DNA from: Pyrinomonadaceae bacterium
GTDB lineage: Bacteria > Acidobacteriota > Blastocatellia > Pyrinomonadales > Pyrinomonadaceae
DNA: 18,813 nt
Direction of reading: 5' to 3'
Assembly (NCBI GenBank): GCA_026786155.1
Contig: JAJAYR010000517.1
Coordinates: 1-18,813, forward strand
Made by a program: the position numbers and the translations under genes. Numbering within the stretch: the first letter of the stretch is position 1; every line of letters starts with the position of its first letter. Positions 6,626 through 13,975 of this stretch are shown in pieces. The notes under the pieces are model-generated. The model ran no database searches and was not told where the DNA came from. It saw only the letters and a program-made list of their open reading frames with translations.

Positions 6626-7984
6626 TTATTTTAATTTTCCGTTGACGGCGTTGAGCAAAGCCTGCGCTTTAACGAGCGTTTCTTCGTATTCCGCAGCGGG
6701 AACGCTGTCAATCGTAATGCCGCCGCCGACGTTGAAAATCGCTTCGCCGTTTTTGACGACCATCGTCCGAATCGCCACGTTTAAGTCGAGAGTTAAGAGT
6801 CGAGAGTCGAGAGTTTCGGAATCTGAATTCTGAAATGTAAAATTTGGAATCGAACACCCGATTGCGCCCATCGAAAGCCCGCGCGGAGCAGTTTCGAGTT
6901 CGTCAATAATTTGCATCGTGCGGATTTTCGGTGCGCCGGTAATTGAGCCGCACGGGAAAACGGCTTTCAAGATGTCGGAGAATTTGACGTTTCCCCGAAG
7001 TTCGCCTCTGATGGTCGAAACCAGATGAAAAAGCGTCGGATGTTCTTCGAGTTCGCAAAGTTTCTCAACCGCGACCGAACCGAATTCGCAGATTCTGCCC
7101 AAATCGTTTCGTAAAAGGTCAACAATCATCACGTTTTCGGCGCGGTCTTTTTCGGAATTCAACAATTCATTTCGCAATTTCAAATCTTCCTCGATAGTTT
7201 TCCCGCGCGGTCTCGTGCCTTTAATCGGACTCGCCGAAATAGTTCGACTCGCTTCTCTCGACTCGCTTCTCTCGACTCTAAAAAACCTTTCCGGCGATGC
7301 CGAAATCACGCAGTCGTTTTCGCGTTTGATAAAAGCCGCGAAAGCCGCCGGATGCGCTTTTCTCAGATTATTAAAAATTTGCGGCGGCGAAAGATTTTCC
7401 GGCAATCGGGCGCGAAGCTGCTGCGTCAGATTCGTTTGATAAGTGTCGCCGCGCCGAATATATTCTTGAATTTTTTCGATTGTTTCGAGATAATTTTGGC
7501 GCGTAAAATTCGAGGAAACGATTGATTGTTCCGTCGGATTATTTTCGATTGCTTCGCCGTGATTCGATAAAAGTTTTTCAATCTCGTCAAACCGTTTTTC
7601 GTTTCCCGTCAAAACGGTTCGGTGCGTGTCGTAATCGTGAATTATCAAACAATCGAACGCGGCGAGAAAAACGTCGGGTTCGGGAAACGCCGCAAATTCT
7701 TTCGGGCGCGAATTGATTTTTTGAAGTTTCAAACCGAAATCGTAGGAAATCGTAAAAATACAGGCGATGTTCGGATTTGACAGTTTTGCGTCAAAAATTG
7801 CGAGCGTCTTTTCCGGGTCGTCATTCGTGATTTCCAAAACTTTGAGCGGCGTGATTCCGGCAATCAACAGATGCGAACCGAGATTGGCAACGCCGCCGCT
7901 GTCGAGCAGACAGACTTGTTCCCGTTTTGATAAATTGAGTAAAGCCGCTACTAATTCGTCGGCTGAAAATTCGATTTCGCGCAT
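6626..7984 (-). CDS. pabB: Aminodeoxychorismate synthase component I
   Basis: PabB converts chorismate plus ammonia to 4-amino-4-deoxychorismate, the precursor of p-aminobenzoate for folate. The chorismate-binding fold is complete over 452 residues: SPERFFRV (230-237), PIKGTRPRG (253-261), SEKDRAENVMIVDLLRNDLG (277-296) and FPCGSITGAPK (343-353). The lysine K255 in PIKGT is the PabB-type active-site residue, where anthranilate synthase TrpE usually has alanine, so PabB is preferred over TrpE. No pabA or pabC is adjacent. Two surface loops (236-247 and about 381-400) are longer than usual and are encoded by 7-nt tandem repeats. The ATG at 7984 has no obvious ribosome site. Confidence 0.92.
   Translation of the reverse strand: MREIEFSADELVAALLNLSKREQVCLLDSGGVANLGSHLLIAGITPLKVLEITNDDPEKTLAIFDAKLSNPNIACIFTISYDFGLKLQKINSRPKEFAAFPEPDVFLAAFDCLIIHDYDTHRTVLTGNEKRFDEIEKLLSNHGEAIENNPTEQSIVSSNFTRQNYLETIEKIQEYIRRGDTYQTNLTQQLRARLPENLSPPQIFNNLRKAHPAAFAAFIKRENDCVISASPERFFRVERSESREASRTISASPIKGTRPRGKTIEEDLKLRNELLNSEKDRAENVMIVDLLRNDLGRICEFGSVAVEKLCELEEHPTLFHLVSTIRGELRGNVKFSDILKAVFPCGSITGAPKIRTMQIIDELETAPRGLSMGAIGCSIPNFTFQNSDSETLDSRLLTLDLNVAIRTMVVKNGEAIFNVGGGITIDSVPAAEYEETLVKAQALLNAVNGKLK
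6785..6812. repeat. Heptamer tandem repeat inside pabB (C-terminal loop)
   Basis: Four consecutive 7-nt units on the plus strand, GTCGAGA, GTTAAGA, GTCGAGA and GTCGAGA, lie in frame inside pabB. They encode residues 391-400 (TLDSRLLTLD), part of a loop between SMGAIG and LNVAIRT that is normally shorter in this family. The 10-mer GAGTCGAGAG also occurs inverted in the second pabB repeat at 7244-7278. Confidence 0.85.
7244..7278. repeat. Heptamer tandem repeat inside pabB (before PIKGT)
   Basis: Five 7-nt units alternate TCGACTC and GCTTCTC (7244-7250, 7251-7257, 7258-7264, 7265-7271, 7272-7278), so the larger perfect unit is 14 nt. It encodes residues 236-247 (RVERSESREASR), just before the catalytic PIKGT, in a loop that tolerates length changes. 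Both alternating units repeat without error, which suggests recent expansion. Confidence 0.88.
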
Positions 7985-8010
7985 TTTTAAACTTTTGCAG
8001 ACAAAAAACT

Positions 8011-8094
8011 AAACCGCAGATTAACACAGATAAACGCCGATAATTTTTAAAGTCATTTGTCGCATTCGTGTTAATCTGTGTCAATCTGTGATTT
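8011..8094. repeat. Intergenic inverted repeat with 10-nt periodicity
   Basis: The 133-bp gap between divergent pabB and the permease gene is mostly an imperfect inverted repeat. The left arm (8011-8035) and right arm (8068-8094) pair over about 25 bases with a few mismatches. The left arm contains CGCAGATTAA, CACAGATAAA and CGCCGATAAT in tandem from 8015, and the right arm TTAATCTGTG then TCAATCTGTG. Both genes must be transcribed from or through this element; no separate clear promoter is visible. Confidence 0.8.
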
Positions 8095-8117
8095 AATAAT
8101 TTTTCCAATCAAAATAT

Positions 8118-9596
8118 ATGGCTTCTAATTTACCGGACAGAATAACCTTGATTCGCGGACTCGGCTTAATCGCGGCGATTTCGATTATTTTGGGGAACGT
8201 CATCGGCACGGGCGTTTTTTTGAAAGCGCGGGTAATGACGTGCAATGTCGGCGAACCCGAATGGGTCATTATCGCGTGGATTGCGGCGGGACTTTTGTCG
8301 CTGGCGGGCGCGTTGACTTACGCCGAACTTTCGGCGATGAAGCCGGAAGCGGGCGGCGAATACGTTTTTTTGCGCGACGCTTACGGGCGAATCTGGAGTT
8401 TTCTTTACGGCTGGATGCTGATTTTCGTCGGCAAAACCGGAGCGCAGGCTTCGGTCGCCGTCGTTTTCGCCATCGGTCTGAACGACTTTCTCGACGGCAA
8501 ACTGAAACAGACTTTATTCAGCCAGGACATTTTCGGGTATCAATTTGAATTGACTTCGCTGCAACTCATCGCCGTGATGATGATTGTCATTTTCACGACG
8601 GTCAACTGCGCGTCGGTTTATTTGAGCGGCAGAATTGCGACGGCTTTGATGTTCGTCAAAATCATTTTGATTGCGTTCGTCGGCATCGGCGCGTTCGTCT
8701 GGGTCGCGGGCGGAACTTTTTCGCATTTTTCGCTGACGGAAGTGGGCGGCGCGTGCGAAGGCGTTGCCGAATCGGTCAGATACGGTTCGGTGAGTTATTC
8801 GTTTATGGCGGGTTTCGGCGCGGCGATGCTCGGCGCACTTTGGGGTTATGACGGCTGGAACAATTTAACTTTGGTCGCGGGCGAAATTCAGAAACCGGAG
8901 AAAAACATCCCGCTGGCGTTAATCGGCGGCACGGTCGTGATTATTCTGCTTTATATTTTCGTTCATTTCGCTTATTTCTACGTGCTTGACCCGACGACGA
9001 TTGCTTCGGTGTCAAAAGATTCGTCGGTCGCCAAAGAAGTCGTATCGAGATTTTTCGGCGGCGATGTCAAATCCGTCGCCGTCGGTTTCGCCGTCGCGCT
9101 CTTTACGGTTGGCTTGATGCTCTCGTCAATCGGAACGCTGCACACTTCGATTTTGACCGGCGCAAGAGTTCCCTACGCGATGGCGCAGGACGGTTTGATG
9201 TTTGAAGCGATGGGCAAATTGTCGAGCGGTACGCGCGTTCCGGTTATCGCTTTAATCGTGCAGGGCGTTTGGGCGTGTCTGCTGGCTTTGTCGGGTTCGT
9301 TCGATACTCTGACCGATTATGTGATTTTCGGCTCGTGGATTTTCTACGCGCTGGCGACTTCGACGGTGTTCGTTTTTCGCCGAAAATTTCCCGATGCCGT
9401 GAGACCTTACAAAGCGTTCGGTTATCCGGTCGTCCCGATTTTATTTTTGCTGGTCGCGGGCTGGCTTTTGGTCAACACGATGATCAACAGTCCGACGCAA
9501 TCTTTTATCGGAATCTTTCTGATTGCTTTAGGCTTGCCCGTCTATTATTATTTGACGAGCAGAACGCGCACCGAAAAAATCGGAAATCGTGATTAA
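8118..9596 (+). CDS. APC-family amino-acid permease
   Basis: This 492-residue integral membrane protein fits the amino acid-polyamine-organocation superfamily, secondary transporters with about twelve helices. The first helix carries the broken-helix motif GNVIGTGVF (near 26-34) that binds the substrate amino and carboxyl groups. It is followed by the family pattern ELSAMKPEAGGEYVFLRDAYG (about 70-90) and a long run of hydrophobic segments to the C-terminus. It most resembles the LAT-like branch (neutral amino-acid carriers), but the substrate cannot be read from sequence. The ATG at 8118 begins just after an inverted repeat and lacks a ribosome site. The PilZ gene follows by 38 bases on the same strand. 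Confidence 0.9.
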   Translation: MASNLPDRITLIRGLGLIAAISIILGNVIGTGVFLKARVMTCNVGEPEWVIIAWIAAGLLSLAGALTYAELSAMKPEAGGEYVFLRDAYGRIWSFLYGWMLIFVGKTGAQASVAVVFAIGLNDFLDGKLKQTLFSQDIFGYQFELTSLQLIAVMMIVIFTTVNCASVYLSGRIATALMFVKIILIAFVGIGAFVWVAGGTFSHFSLTEVGGACEGVAESVRYGSVSYSFMAGFGAAMLGALWGYDGWNNLTLVAGEIQKPEKNIPLALIGGTVVIILLYIFVHFAYFYVLDPTTIASVSKDSSVAKEVVSRFFGGDVKSVAVGFAVALFTVGLMLSSIGTLHTSILTGARVPYAMAQDGLMFEAMGKLSSGTRVPVIALIVQGVWACLLALSGSFDTLTDYVIFGSWIFYALATSTVFVFRRKFPDAVRPYKAFGYPVVPILFLLVAGWLLVNTMINSPTQSFIGIFLIALGLPVYYYLTSRTRTEKIGNRD

Positions 9597-9634
9597 ATCG
9601 CACTTTTTAATCAATTACCAGCGATTAAATTTTT

Positions 9635-9967
9635 ATGACAAACGAAAGAAGAACGAGCAGAGACCGCCGCCACATCGAGCGGTTTCAAGTCAACATCGAG
9701 ATTGAATGGGAAGGACTTGTCGGCAGGAAAAACGGCGTTATCAGAGACATTTCGGCGACCGGCTGTTTCATTTTATGTTCGGGCGAAGTCGAAGACGGCG
9801 AAACCGTCAAGTTGTTTTTCCCTTTGACCGATGGCAGAAAAATCCAACTCTGGGGCGAAGTCTCCAACCACGTTTTTGAAATCGGATTCGCTATGAAATT
9901 CATTGAATTGACCGAAGCCCAAGCCGAATTTCTCGAAGTCTTCGTTGACACGCTGCGGGAAGATTAA
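9635..9967 (+). CDS. PilZ-domain protein
   Basis: This is a stand-alone PilZ domain of 110 residues, the cyclic-di-GMP receptor fold. Both nucleotide-binding elements are present: an RxxxR (R12-H-I-E-R16, with another at R5-R9) and the DxSxxG motif (DISATG, in RDISATGCFI). The remaining strands (VKLFFPL, IQLWGEV, IGFAMKFIEL) complete the small barrel. It probably changes the activity of a partner protein when the second messenger binds, but no cyclase, phosphodiesterase, pilus or cellulose gene is near to identify the partner. It follows the permease gene by 38 bases with no terminator between, so co-transcription is likely. Confidence 0.9.
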   Translation: MTNERRTSRDRRHIERFQVNIEIEWEGLVGRKNGVIRDISATGCFILCSGEVEDGETVKLFFPLTDGRKIQLWGEVSNHVFEIGFAMKFIELTEAQAEFLEVFVDTLRED

Positions 9968-10025
9968 CAATTACAGCCGCGAATCTCTCTTTTCTGACGG
10001 GGCGTGGGCAAACTTCAAAGAAAGA

Positions 10026-10104
10026 TTAGCCGCAAAAAGGCGCAAAAGCCGCAAAAAGGAAATTAAAAATCTTTTTTGTGTATTTTGTGCCTTTTTGTGG
10101 CTAA
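10026..10104. repeat. Intergenic inverted repeat built from CGCAAAAAG units
   Basis: Between the convergent PilZ gene and the caspase-tail remnant, an inverted repeat spans 79 bases. The left arm has CGCAAAAAG-like units at spacings of 10 and 9 bases from 10031, and the right arm has the complement (TTTTGTGCC, TTTTTGTGGC). The outermost bases TTAGCC and GGCTAA pair. It could end both converging transcripts. Confidence 0.78.
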
Positions 10105-10128
10105 ATTTCTTTTCCGAAGTTGATTATT

Positions 10129-10440
10129 TTAAGGCTTGGCGACTAAAAACGGGTGGCTTTCCGGTTCGCGGTGGTAGAAGATGCGCGGCGACTGCAAACC
10201 GCGGTCTTCGGGCGACAAATTTTTCCCGCCTTTGATGAACACGACGCCGCTTCGCATGTCGGCATTTCGTTTGACTTCCGCGTCGCGTTTCTGCGTTTCG
10301 TCAATTTGCAGGCGCGGCACTTGGCGGACGGCGTAATCGAACCAGTTACGCTCGCTAATCGTTCCGTCGGCGCGGCGTTCCGCCAGCCGCAGAACAGCGG
10401 CACTTATTTTCCAAAGAACATCTGCTAACGCAGTTATTTC
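10129..10440 (-). pseudogene. C-terminal remnant of a second caspase-like protein
   Basis: An open frame of about 103 codons has no plausible start (the first GTG is at 10320) yet encodes a recognisable tail. It reads ADGTISERNWFDYAVRQVPRLQ, split here only to describe it, then GLQSPRIFYHREPESHPFLV before the stop. From memory, such WFDYA...VPxLQ and QxPRxFYRRExExxPLxVA segments end many acidobacterial caspase-family proteins. It lies 28 bases past the caspase stop, in the same reading frame, separated by two TGA codons (10468-10470 and 10441-10443). The catalytic part is missing. It is probably what remains of a tandem paralogue, or less likely a short gene with a non-standard start. Confidence 0.6.
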
Positions 10441-10467
10441 TCAAATCAACAAAACCTGAATGTTCGT

Positions 10468-12840
10468 TCACGGCACAATTTCGATATTGATATTTTTCGT
10501 CGCCCAATCGCTGACTGCGAACGACACCGCGCCGCTGCGTTTGCCGGTCGAGGCGTGCCGCAAAAGCTGTTCGAGCGGCGAACCGCTGCCGCGTGAAGCA
10601 ATCGCCGGTTGGGATAAAAGATTGGCGGGAAAATCCTGTTTCGTGGCGATGATTTTCAAAGTTTCTACGCCGAACGGCGAAACTTCCGGCGAATCAATTT
10701 GAAAAAGAATCTCTTTTTGAATCGTGCAAATCGTTCGTCCGGCAGGCAACTTTTCGCCGCTCGCCGCGCCTTCGACCGGATAAATCAGATTGATTGCGCC
10801 GCCCGTCGTCAGCGAATAAATATACAAAAACAAATCGCGTTCGGAAGCGTTCGTGATTTTCAAATAATACAAATCGTTCGGCTTAAACTGTTTCCGTTCG
10901 TCGCCGTCCGTCTTTACGGCAAGCGTGTTTTTTTCAGCGTTGCACTTTGCCAAATCCCGATTGATGTTGTCCATCGAATCGAGGCGCACGACTTCGACTT
11001 TGATGTTGTCGTTCAAATTCGAGCCGCCGCTCGTCAAGTTTCGCAAATTTTCGATGCGGGCGTGTTTTTCGAGCGCGTCCGCCAAACATTTTCCGGCGTT
11101 CGCATTGTCGGCGGCAAGCCAGAGATTATACAGCGGCATTTTGTCGGCTTTGCCAATCAGGAAAAATCCCTGTTCCGTGTCGGCGGGCGCGACCGCTTTA
11201 TCGCCGACAAATTTGATTTGACGACAGGAATCGTCCGCGCCGCCTTTGCCGCTTTTCGTGATTTTTGAAATGTCGGGTTGGACGTTGCCGAATTTGAAAT
11301 CTTTATAAGTTCCCCGAACAACCGCCACGTCCCAATCAATTGATTTTTCCGCCGATTTTTCCGAATTCGCGCTGCGGCTTTGGCTGACTGAATTCAGTAG
11401 ATTCGGCATTCTGACGGTTTTAAGCAAGGCGTTGGTTTTTAATTTTTCTTCGATGTCGCTCAAAACTTTCGATTCGCCCGCGCCTTTGCTGCCCGCCGCA
11501 ACGTCCAGCGCGACCATTTGTTTATCGTCTTTATTAAAGTTCGGCGAAATGATTTTGATTGTCGCGTCCGCCGCAATTTCCTTCATATTCGCGTCAAACA
11601 GCGAAACTTCCGCCGTCGAAGTGAAATCGCCCGCCGCAGTAATGATACCGCTGCCGATTTGTTGGCGCGTTTTATCGCCCGCTTTTGTCCCGAAAACGGC
11701 AATCGCCGCGCCTTTGCCCGCGCCGACGATTGAGCCGACCGCCAGATTTATTTCGTTGACTTCGATTTCCTGATTCTCAAAAGTTTTTTTGATTTTTTGC
11801 GGTGTGCCGACAATTGCCAGCGAAACTTCGCCGCGGGTTGCCGACGAGCCGAAAACCCGGCGGTCAATATCACCCTCGACCTGCGGCGTTTGATTAAATT
11901 TCGCCACCGCCGGACGCATTAAATTGATGATTTCGCGGTAAGTCAAATCAGGATTTTGGCGCAGCAGATTGACAAAATTATACGTCAACGCGCCGTCCCA
12001 TTTCTCCTCTTTGGTGGTTGGGTCAATAAAAATATCTTCCTGCGATTCCTGCGTCGGCAGGCTGCCGGAAATCGTTACATAGTTTGAATTTGCGCCGACG
12101 CTGATGCCGTCGCTCAAAGTCGGATTGCCGCCGCGTGAATTGTTTTTAGTCGGGAAATTGCGCTCGACGCTCTTCGGACTTCCGCCTCGCGTAACCGTTC
12201 CCGAATGGCAACTGTCGAACATAAATGTAATGTTCGTCGTGTATTGGCTTAGTTCTTTATAAAAAGTATCGAAATCGTCGTCGGGAATATCGCGTGCGCC
12301 GTTTCTATCCGAATCCTGCGCGACGATAGTTTCATCAATTCCGTCCGATTCGTCGCCGTTTTTATCTTCCAATTTCGAGCCGTGTCCGCTGTAATAAAAT
12401 ACGACATTCGCGCCTTTATCGCGGTCGCTTGCCGTCATTTTATTAACGACGAAATAGTTTTTAGCGTTGTCAATCAACTGCTTTTTGAAATTTTCCCGAA
12501 TCGCGGCTTGCGTCGCCTGTTCCGAGCAAAGCGTTTTGACGTTCGAGTTCGCCGTTTGCTGTCCGCACGGAAACTTGTCGTTTGCCGCGCCCGCCGCGTC
12601 TTCTTTGAAACCGTATTCGGCGAGCAGATTTTTCATTAAACCGACATCGTTATGCGTCCCGCGCAAATCGCGGATGTTGATGTTAATGTCCTTAAATTTT
12701 TTGTAGCGATTGATACCGACGAGCAAAGCGAATTTCGGTGCTTCCGATTGTGTCGCTATTTGAGTCTGCATAAATCCGTGCGGCGCGAAATAAAACGCGG
12801 CGAGCATTACAAGAAACATCGCTGTAAATCTGGTTTTCAT
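10468..12840 (-). CDS. Secreted caspase-family (peptidase C14) protein with C-terminal DUF4384-like region
   Basis: This 790-residue protein starts with a signal peptide (about 1-25), so it acts outside the cytoplasm. The caspase-fold protease domain (about 35-345) carries the catalytic histidine H153 in YYSGHGS and cysteine C211 in FDSCHSGT. D209, two residues before the cysteine, matches the acidic S1-pocket residue described for metacaspases, which cut after Arg or Lys; ESDGIDETIV also resembles them. The middle has no domain I know. Residues about 660-790 (PNDLYYLKITNASERDLFLY...INLIYP) look like DUF4384, a region often fused to bacterial caspase or CHAT proteases. Three more exported proteolysis-related genes lie upstream on the same strand. 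Target and trigger are unknown. Confidence 0.87.
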   Translation of the reverse strand: MKTRFTAMFLVMLAAFYFAPHGFMQTQIATQSEAPKFALLVGINRYKKFKDININIRDLRGTHNDVGLMKNLLAEYGFKEDAAGAANDKFPCGQQTANSNVKTLCSEQATQAAIRENFKKQLIDNAKNYFVVNKMTASDRDKGANVVFYYSGHGSKLEDKNGDESDGIDETIVAQDSDRNGARDIPDDDFDTFYKELSQYTTNITFMFDSCHSGTVTRGGSPKSVERNFPTKNNSRGGNPTLSDGISVGANSNYVTISGSLPTQESQEDIFIDPTTKEEKWDGALTYNFVNLLRQNPDLTYREIINLMRPAVAKFNQTPQVEGDIDRRVFGSSATRGEVSLAIVGTPQKIKKTFENQEIEVNEINLAVGSIVGAGKGAAIAVFGTKAGDKTRQQIGSGIITAAGDFTSTAEVSLFDANMKEIAADATIKIISPNFNKDDKQMVALDVAAGSKGAGESKVLSDIEEKLKTNALLKTVRMPNLLNSVSQSRSANSEKSAEKSIDWDVAVVRGTYKDFKFGNVQPDISKITKSGKGGADDSCRQIKFVGDKAVAPADTEQGFFLIGKADKMPLYNLWLAADNANAGKCLADALEKHARIENLRNLTSGGSNLNDNIKVEVVRLDSMDNINRDLAKCNAEKNTLAVKTDGDERKQFKPNDLYYLKITNASERDLFLYIYSLTTGGAINLIYPVEGAASGEKLPAGRTICTIQKEILFQIDSPEVSPFGVETLKIIATKQDFPANLLSQPAIASRGSGSPLEQLLRHASTGKRSGAVSFAVSDWATKNINIEIVP

Positions 12841-12899
12841 AATCTTTTTAAAGTCGGCAATTTATCTAAAAATGCGCTTTTCAATTATTGTGAAAGTTT

Positions 12900-12928
12900 C
12901 GTATATTGAATAAATTGAATGATTACAA
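12900..12928 (-). promoter_or_regulatory. Candidate sigma-70 promoter of the caspase gene
   Basis: On the minus strand TTGTAA (12928-12923) and TATACG (12905-12900) are separated by exactly 17 bases, about 60 bases before the caspase ATG. Each hexamer matches the consensus at four of six positions, so strength would be modest. It lies between the 30-bp hairpin and the gene. Confidence 0.42.
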
Positions 12929-12946
12929 CGGCATTTTTATCGAATA

Positions 12947-13022
12947 AACAGCGAACAGTTAATAGTGAACAGCGAATAGCGGCGCGGCGTTGTTCGCTGT
13001 TCACTATTAACTGTTCGCTGTT
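12947..13022. repeat. Perfect 30-bp inverted repeat made of heptamers
   Basis: Arms 12947-12976 and 12993-13022 are exact reverse complements, with a 16-nt GC-rich loop. The left arm is a tandem of 7-nt units AACAGCG, AACAGTT, AATAGTG, AACAGCG, AATAGCG (the last running into the loop), and the right arm is its complement. The perfect arms imply recent origin or active conservation. Any transcript crossing it would form a very stable hairpin. Confidence 0.95.
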
Positions 13023-13081
13023 CAAAAGAGAGCAATCCGTTGACCGATTACCAATTTTTATTCAACCGCGTAACTTCTAAT

Positions 13082-13117
13082 AATTAAAAACGGACGCATC
13101 ATAACAGACTGCGCCCG
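13082..13117 (-). terminator. Terminator of the small secreted-protein gene
   Basis: On the minus strand, 20 bases after the stop at 13138, an 8-bp stem (13110-13117 with 13091-13098, one G-U pair, 11-nt loop) is followed by TTTTTAATTA. This is a standard intrinsic terminator and separates this gene from the caspase gene downstream. Confidence 0.75.
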
Positions 13118-13137
13118 TCTTTTTGTCAGCCGATTTC

Positions 13138-13647
13138 CTACGGATTCATCTTAAAGTAAATAAATTGATTGGCTCCGCATTGATAAGTTTTCGGTCCCCA
13201 GGTGTAATACGAACCATCGGTAAAATCGGCGCGGGCGTAAATCGTCGTCTGTCCCGGCGTATAGTAAAGCGTAGATTCCGCACCGCCCGACAGAACGCCG
13301 CGATAATTACCGTTGATGTAGATTTTGACGTTCCAGCCCGTCCAGTTGTCGAGTTGGACTTCGCAATCGTAAGCCGCGCCTTTCGAGTTTCCGCCGCCTT
13401 TCGCGGTCGGCAAGCCCATCGGCGCGTCCGCGTCGTTCAGCATTTCGCCCTGTTTGATGTTCGGGTCGCTGTCCGCGCCTTTCGAGCCGGAAGTTCCCTT
13501 CGTGCCGCTGACCGTATCACCGACTTGCTTTTTCTTTTTATTGTCTTTCGTCTGCTTCGCCTGCGCGAAAACCGACGACGACATTAAAGGCGAACCAGCC
13601 ATTACCAAATTCAATAAACACATTGCTGCGATTAATTTTAATTTCAT
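13138..13647 (-). CDS. Small secreted protein of unknown function
   Basis: I do not recognise a family. The 169 residues begin with a signal peptide ending near SVFAQA (25-30), then a flexible linker (31-93) rich in Lys, Gly and Ser containing SGSKGADSD (53-61) and GNSKGAAYD (86-94). A compact C-terminal domain (94-169) follows, rich in Tyr, Trp, Gly and Thr (VQLDNWTGWNVKIYINGNYR and later strands), with two cysteines (C95, C157) that could form a disulfide. The pattern suggests a small beta-sandwich, possibly a binding domain. The start is supported by an AGGAG ribosome site. The SKGA linker motif is shared with the neighbouring subtilisin, so it may be a substrate or partner of the nearby proteases; that is inference. 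Confidence 0.82.
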   Translation of the reverse strand: MKLKLIAAMCLLNLVMAGSPLMSSSVFAQAKQTKDNKKKKQVGDTVSGTKGTSGSKGADSDPNIKQGEMLNDADAPMGLPTAKGGGNSKGAAYDCEVQLDNWTGWNVKIYINGNYRGVLSGGAESTLYYTPGQTTIYARADFTDGSYYTWGPKTYQCGANQFIYFKMNP

Positions 13648-13975
13648 TTTTTTATTTCTCTCCTAAGTTTCTGTCTTGTTTTATTTAGCTTCTTTGAAAA
13701 ATTGCCGGAAAAGCGTTTGACGGCGTTTCAAAATTTATGCTCAAAGGTTTCCAACCTTTTGACTTCGGAATAGATGAGAGATGATAGCTGATAGCTGACA
13801 GATTTTCCGTATTTAGTCTCTCATCTTTCATCTATTATCTCTCATCTATTCCGAAGGTTTTCCGACCGGCATAAATTTTGAAACACCACGCAAGTATTTA
13901 ATTTCAGACAACTTCTAAAAGATTTTTTTAGCGGACGAATTTTTCAATTCAACCCGTCAAACTCGTTAAAAATTT
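13648..13975. other. Intergenic region dominated by a nested palindrome
   Basis: These 328 bases between the subtilisin stop and the small secreted-protein start hold no gene. About half is a large nested inverted repeat (13725-13884), listed separately. The stretch 13648-13724 must include the promoter and AGGAG ribosome site of the secreted-protein gene; I could not pick a convincing hexamer pair. The stretch 13885-13975 shows nothing definite. Confidence 0.7.
13725..13884. repeat. Nested inverted repeat with heptamer tandem core
   Basis: The outer arms 13725-13740 and 13869-13884 are perfect 16-bp inverted copies. Further in, 13763-13782 and 13837-13856 are a perfect 20-bp pair. The core is heptamer tandem: AATAGAT, GAGAGAT, GATAGCT, GATAGCT, GACAGAT (13769-13803) facing five units of CATCTAT type (13815-13849). 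It is the largest palindrome in the window, and its size and defined ends would also fit a small non-coding mobile element. Confidence 0.92.

Larger units (their letters stand above)
12841..13137. other. Intergenic region with promoter, hairpin and terminator
   Basis: About 300 bases between the caspase gene and the small secreted-protein gene hold no coding region. They contain a candidate caspase promoter (12900-12928), a perfect 30-bp inverted repeat (12947-13022) and the terminator of the small secreted-protein gene (13082-13117), each listed separately. Confidence 0.7.

Noticed and set aside
10699..11268. Long plus-strand open frame of 189 codons opposite the caspase gene
   Set aside because: It mirrors the codon bias of the caspase gene, has an arginine-rich, low-information translation and no ribosome site; the minus-strand gene has clear catalytic motifs.
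13763..13856. Possible CRISPR-like array because of repeated 7-nt units
   Set aside because: Units are contiguous without spacers and the two halves are inverted; no cas genes are present.
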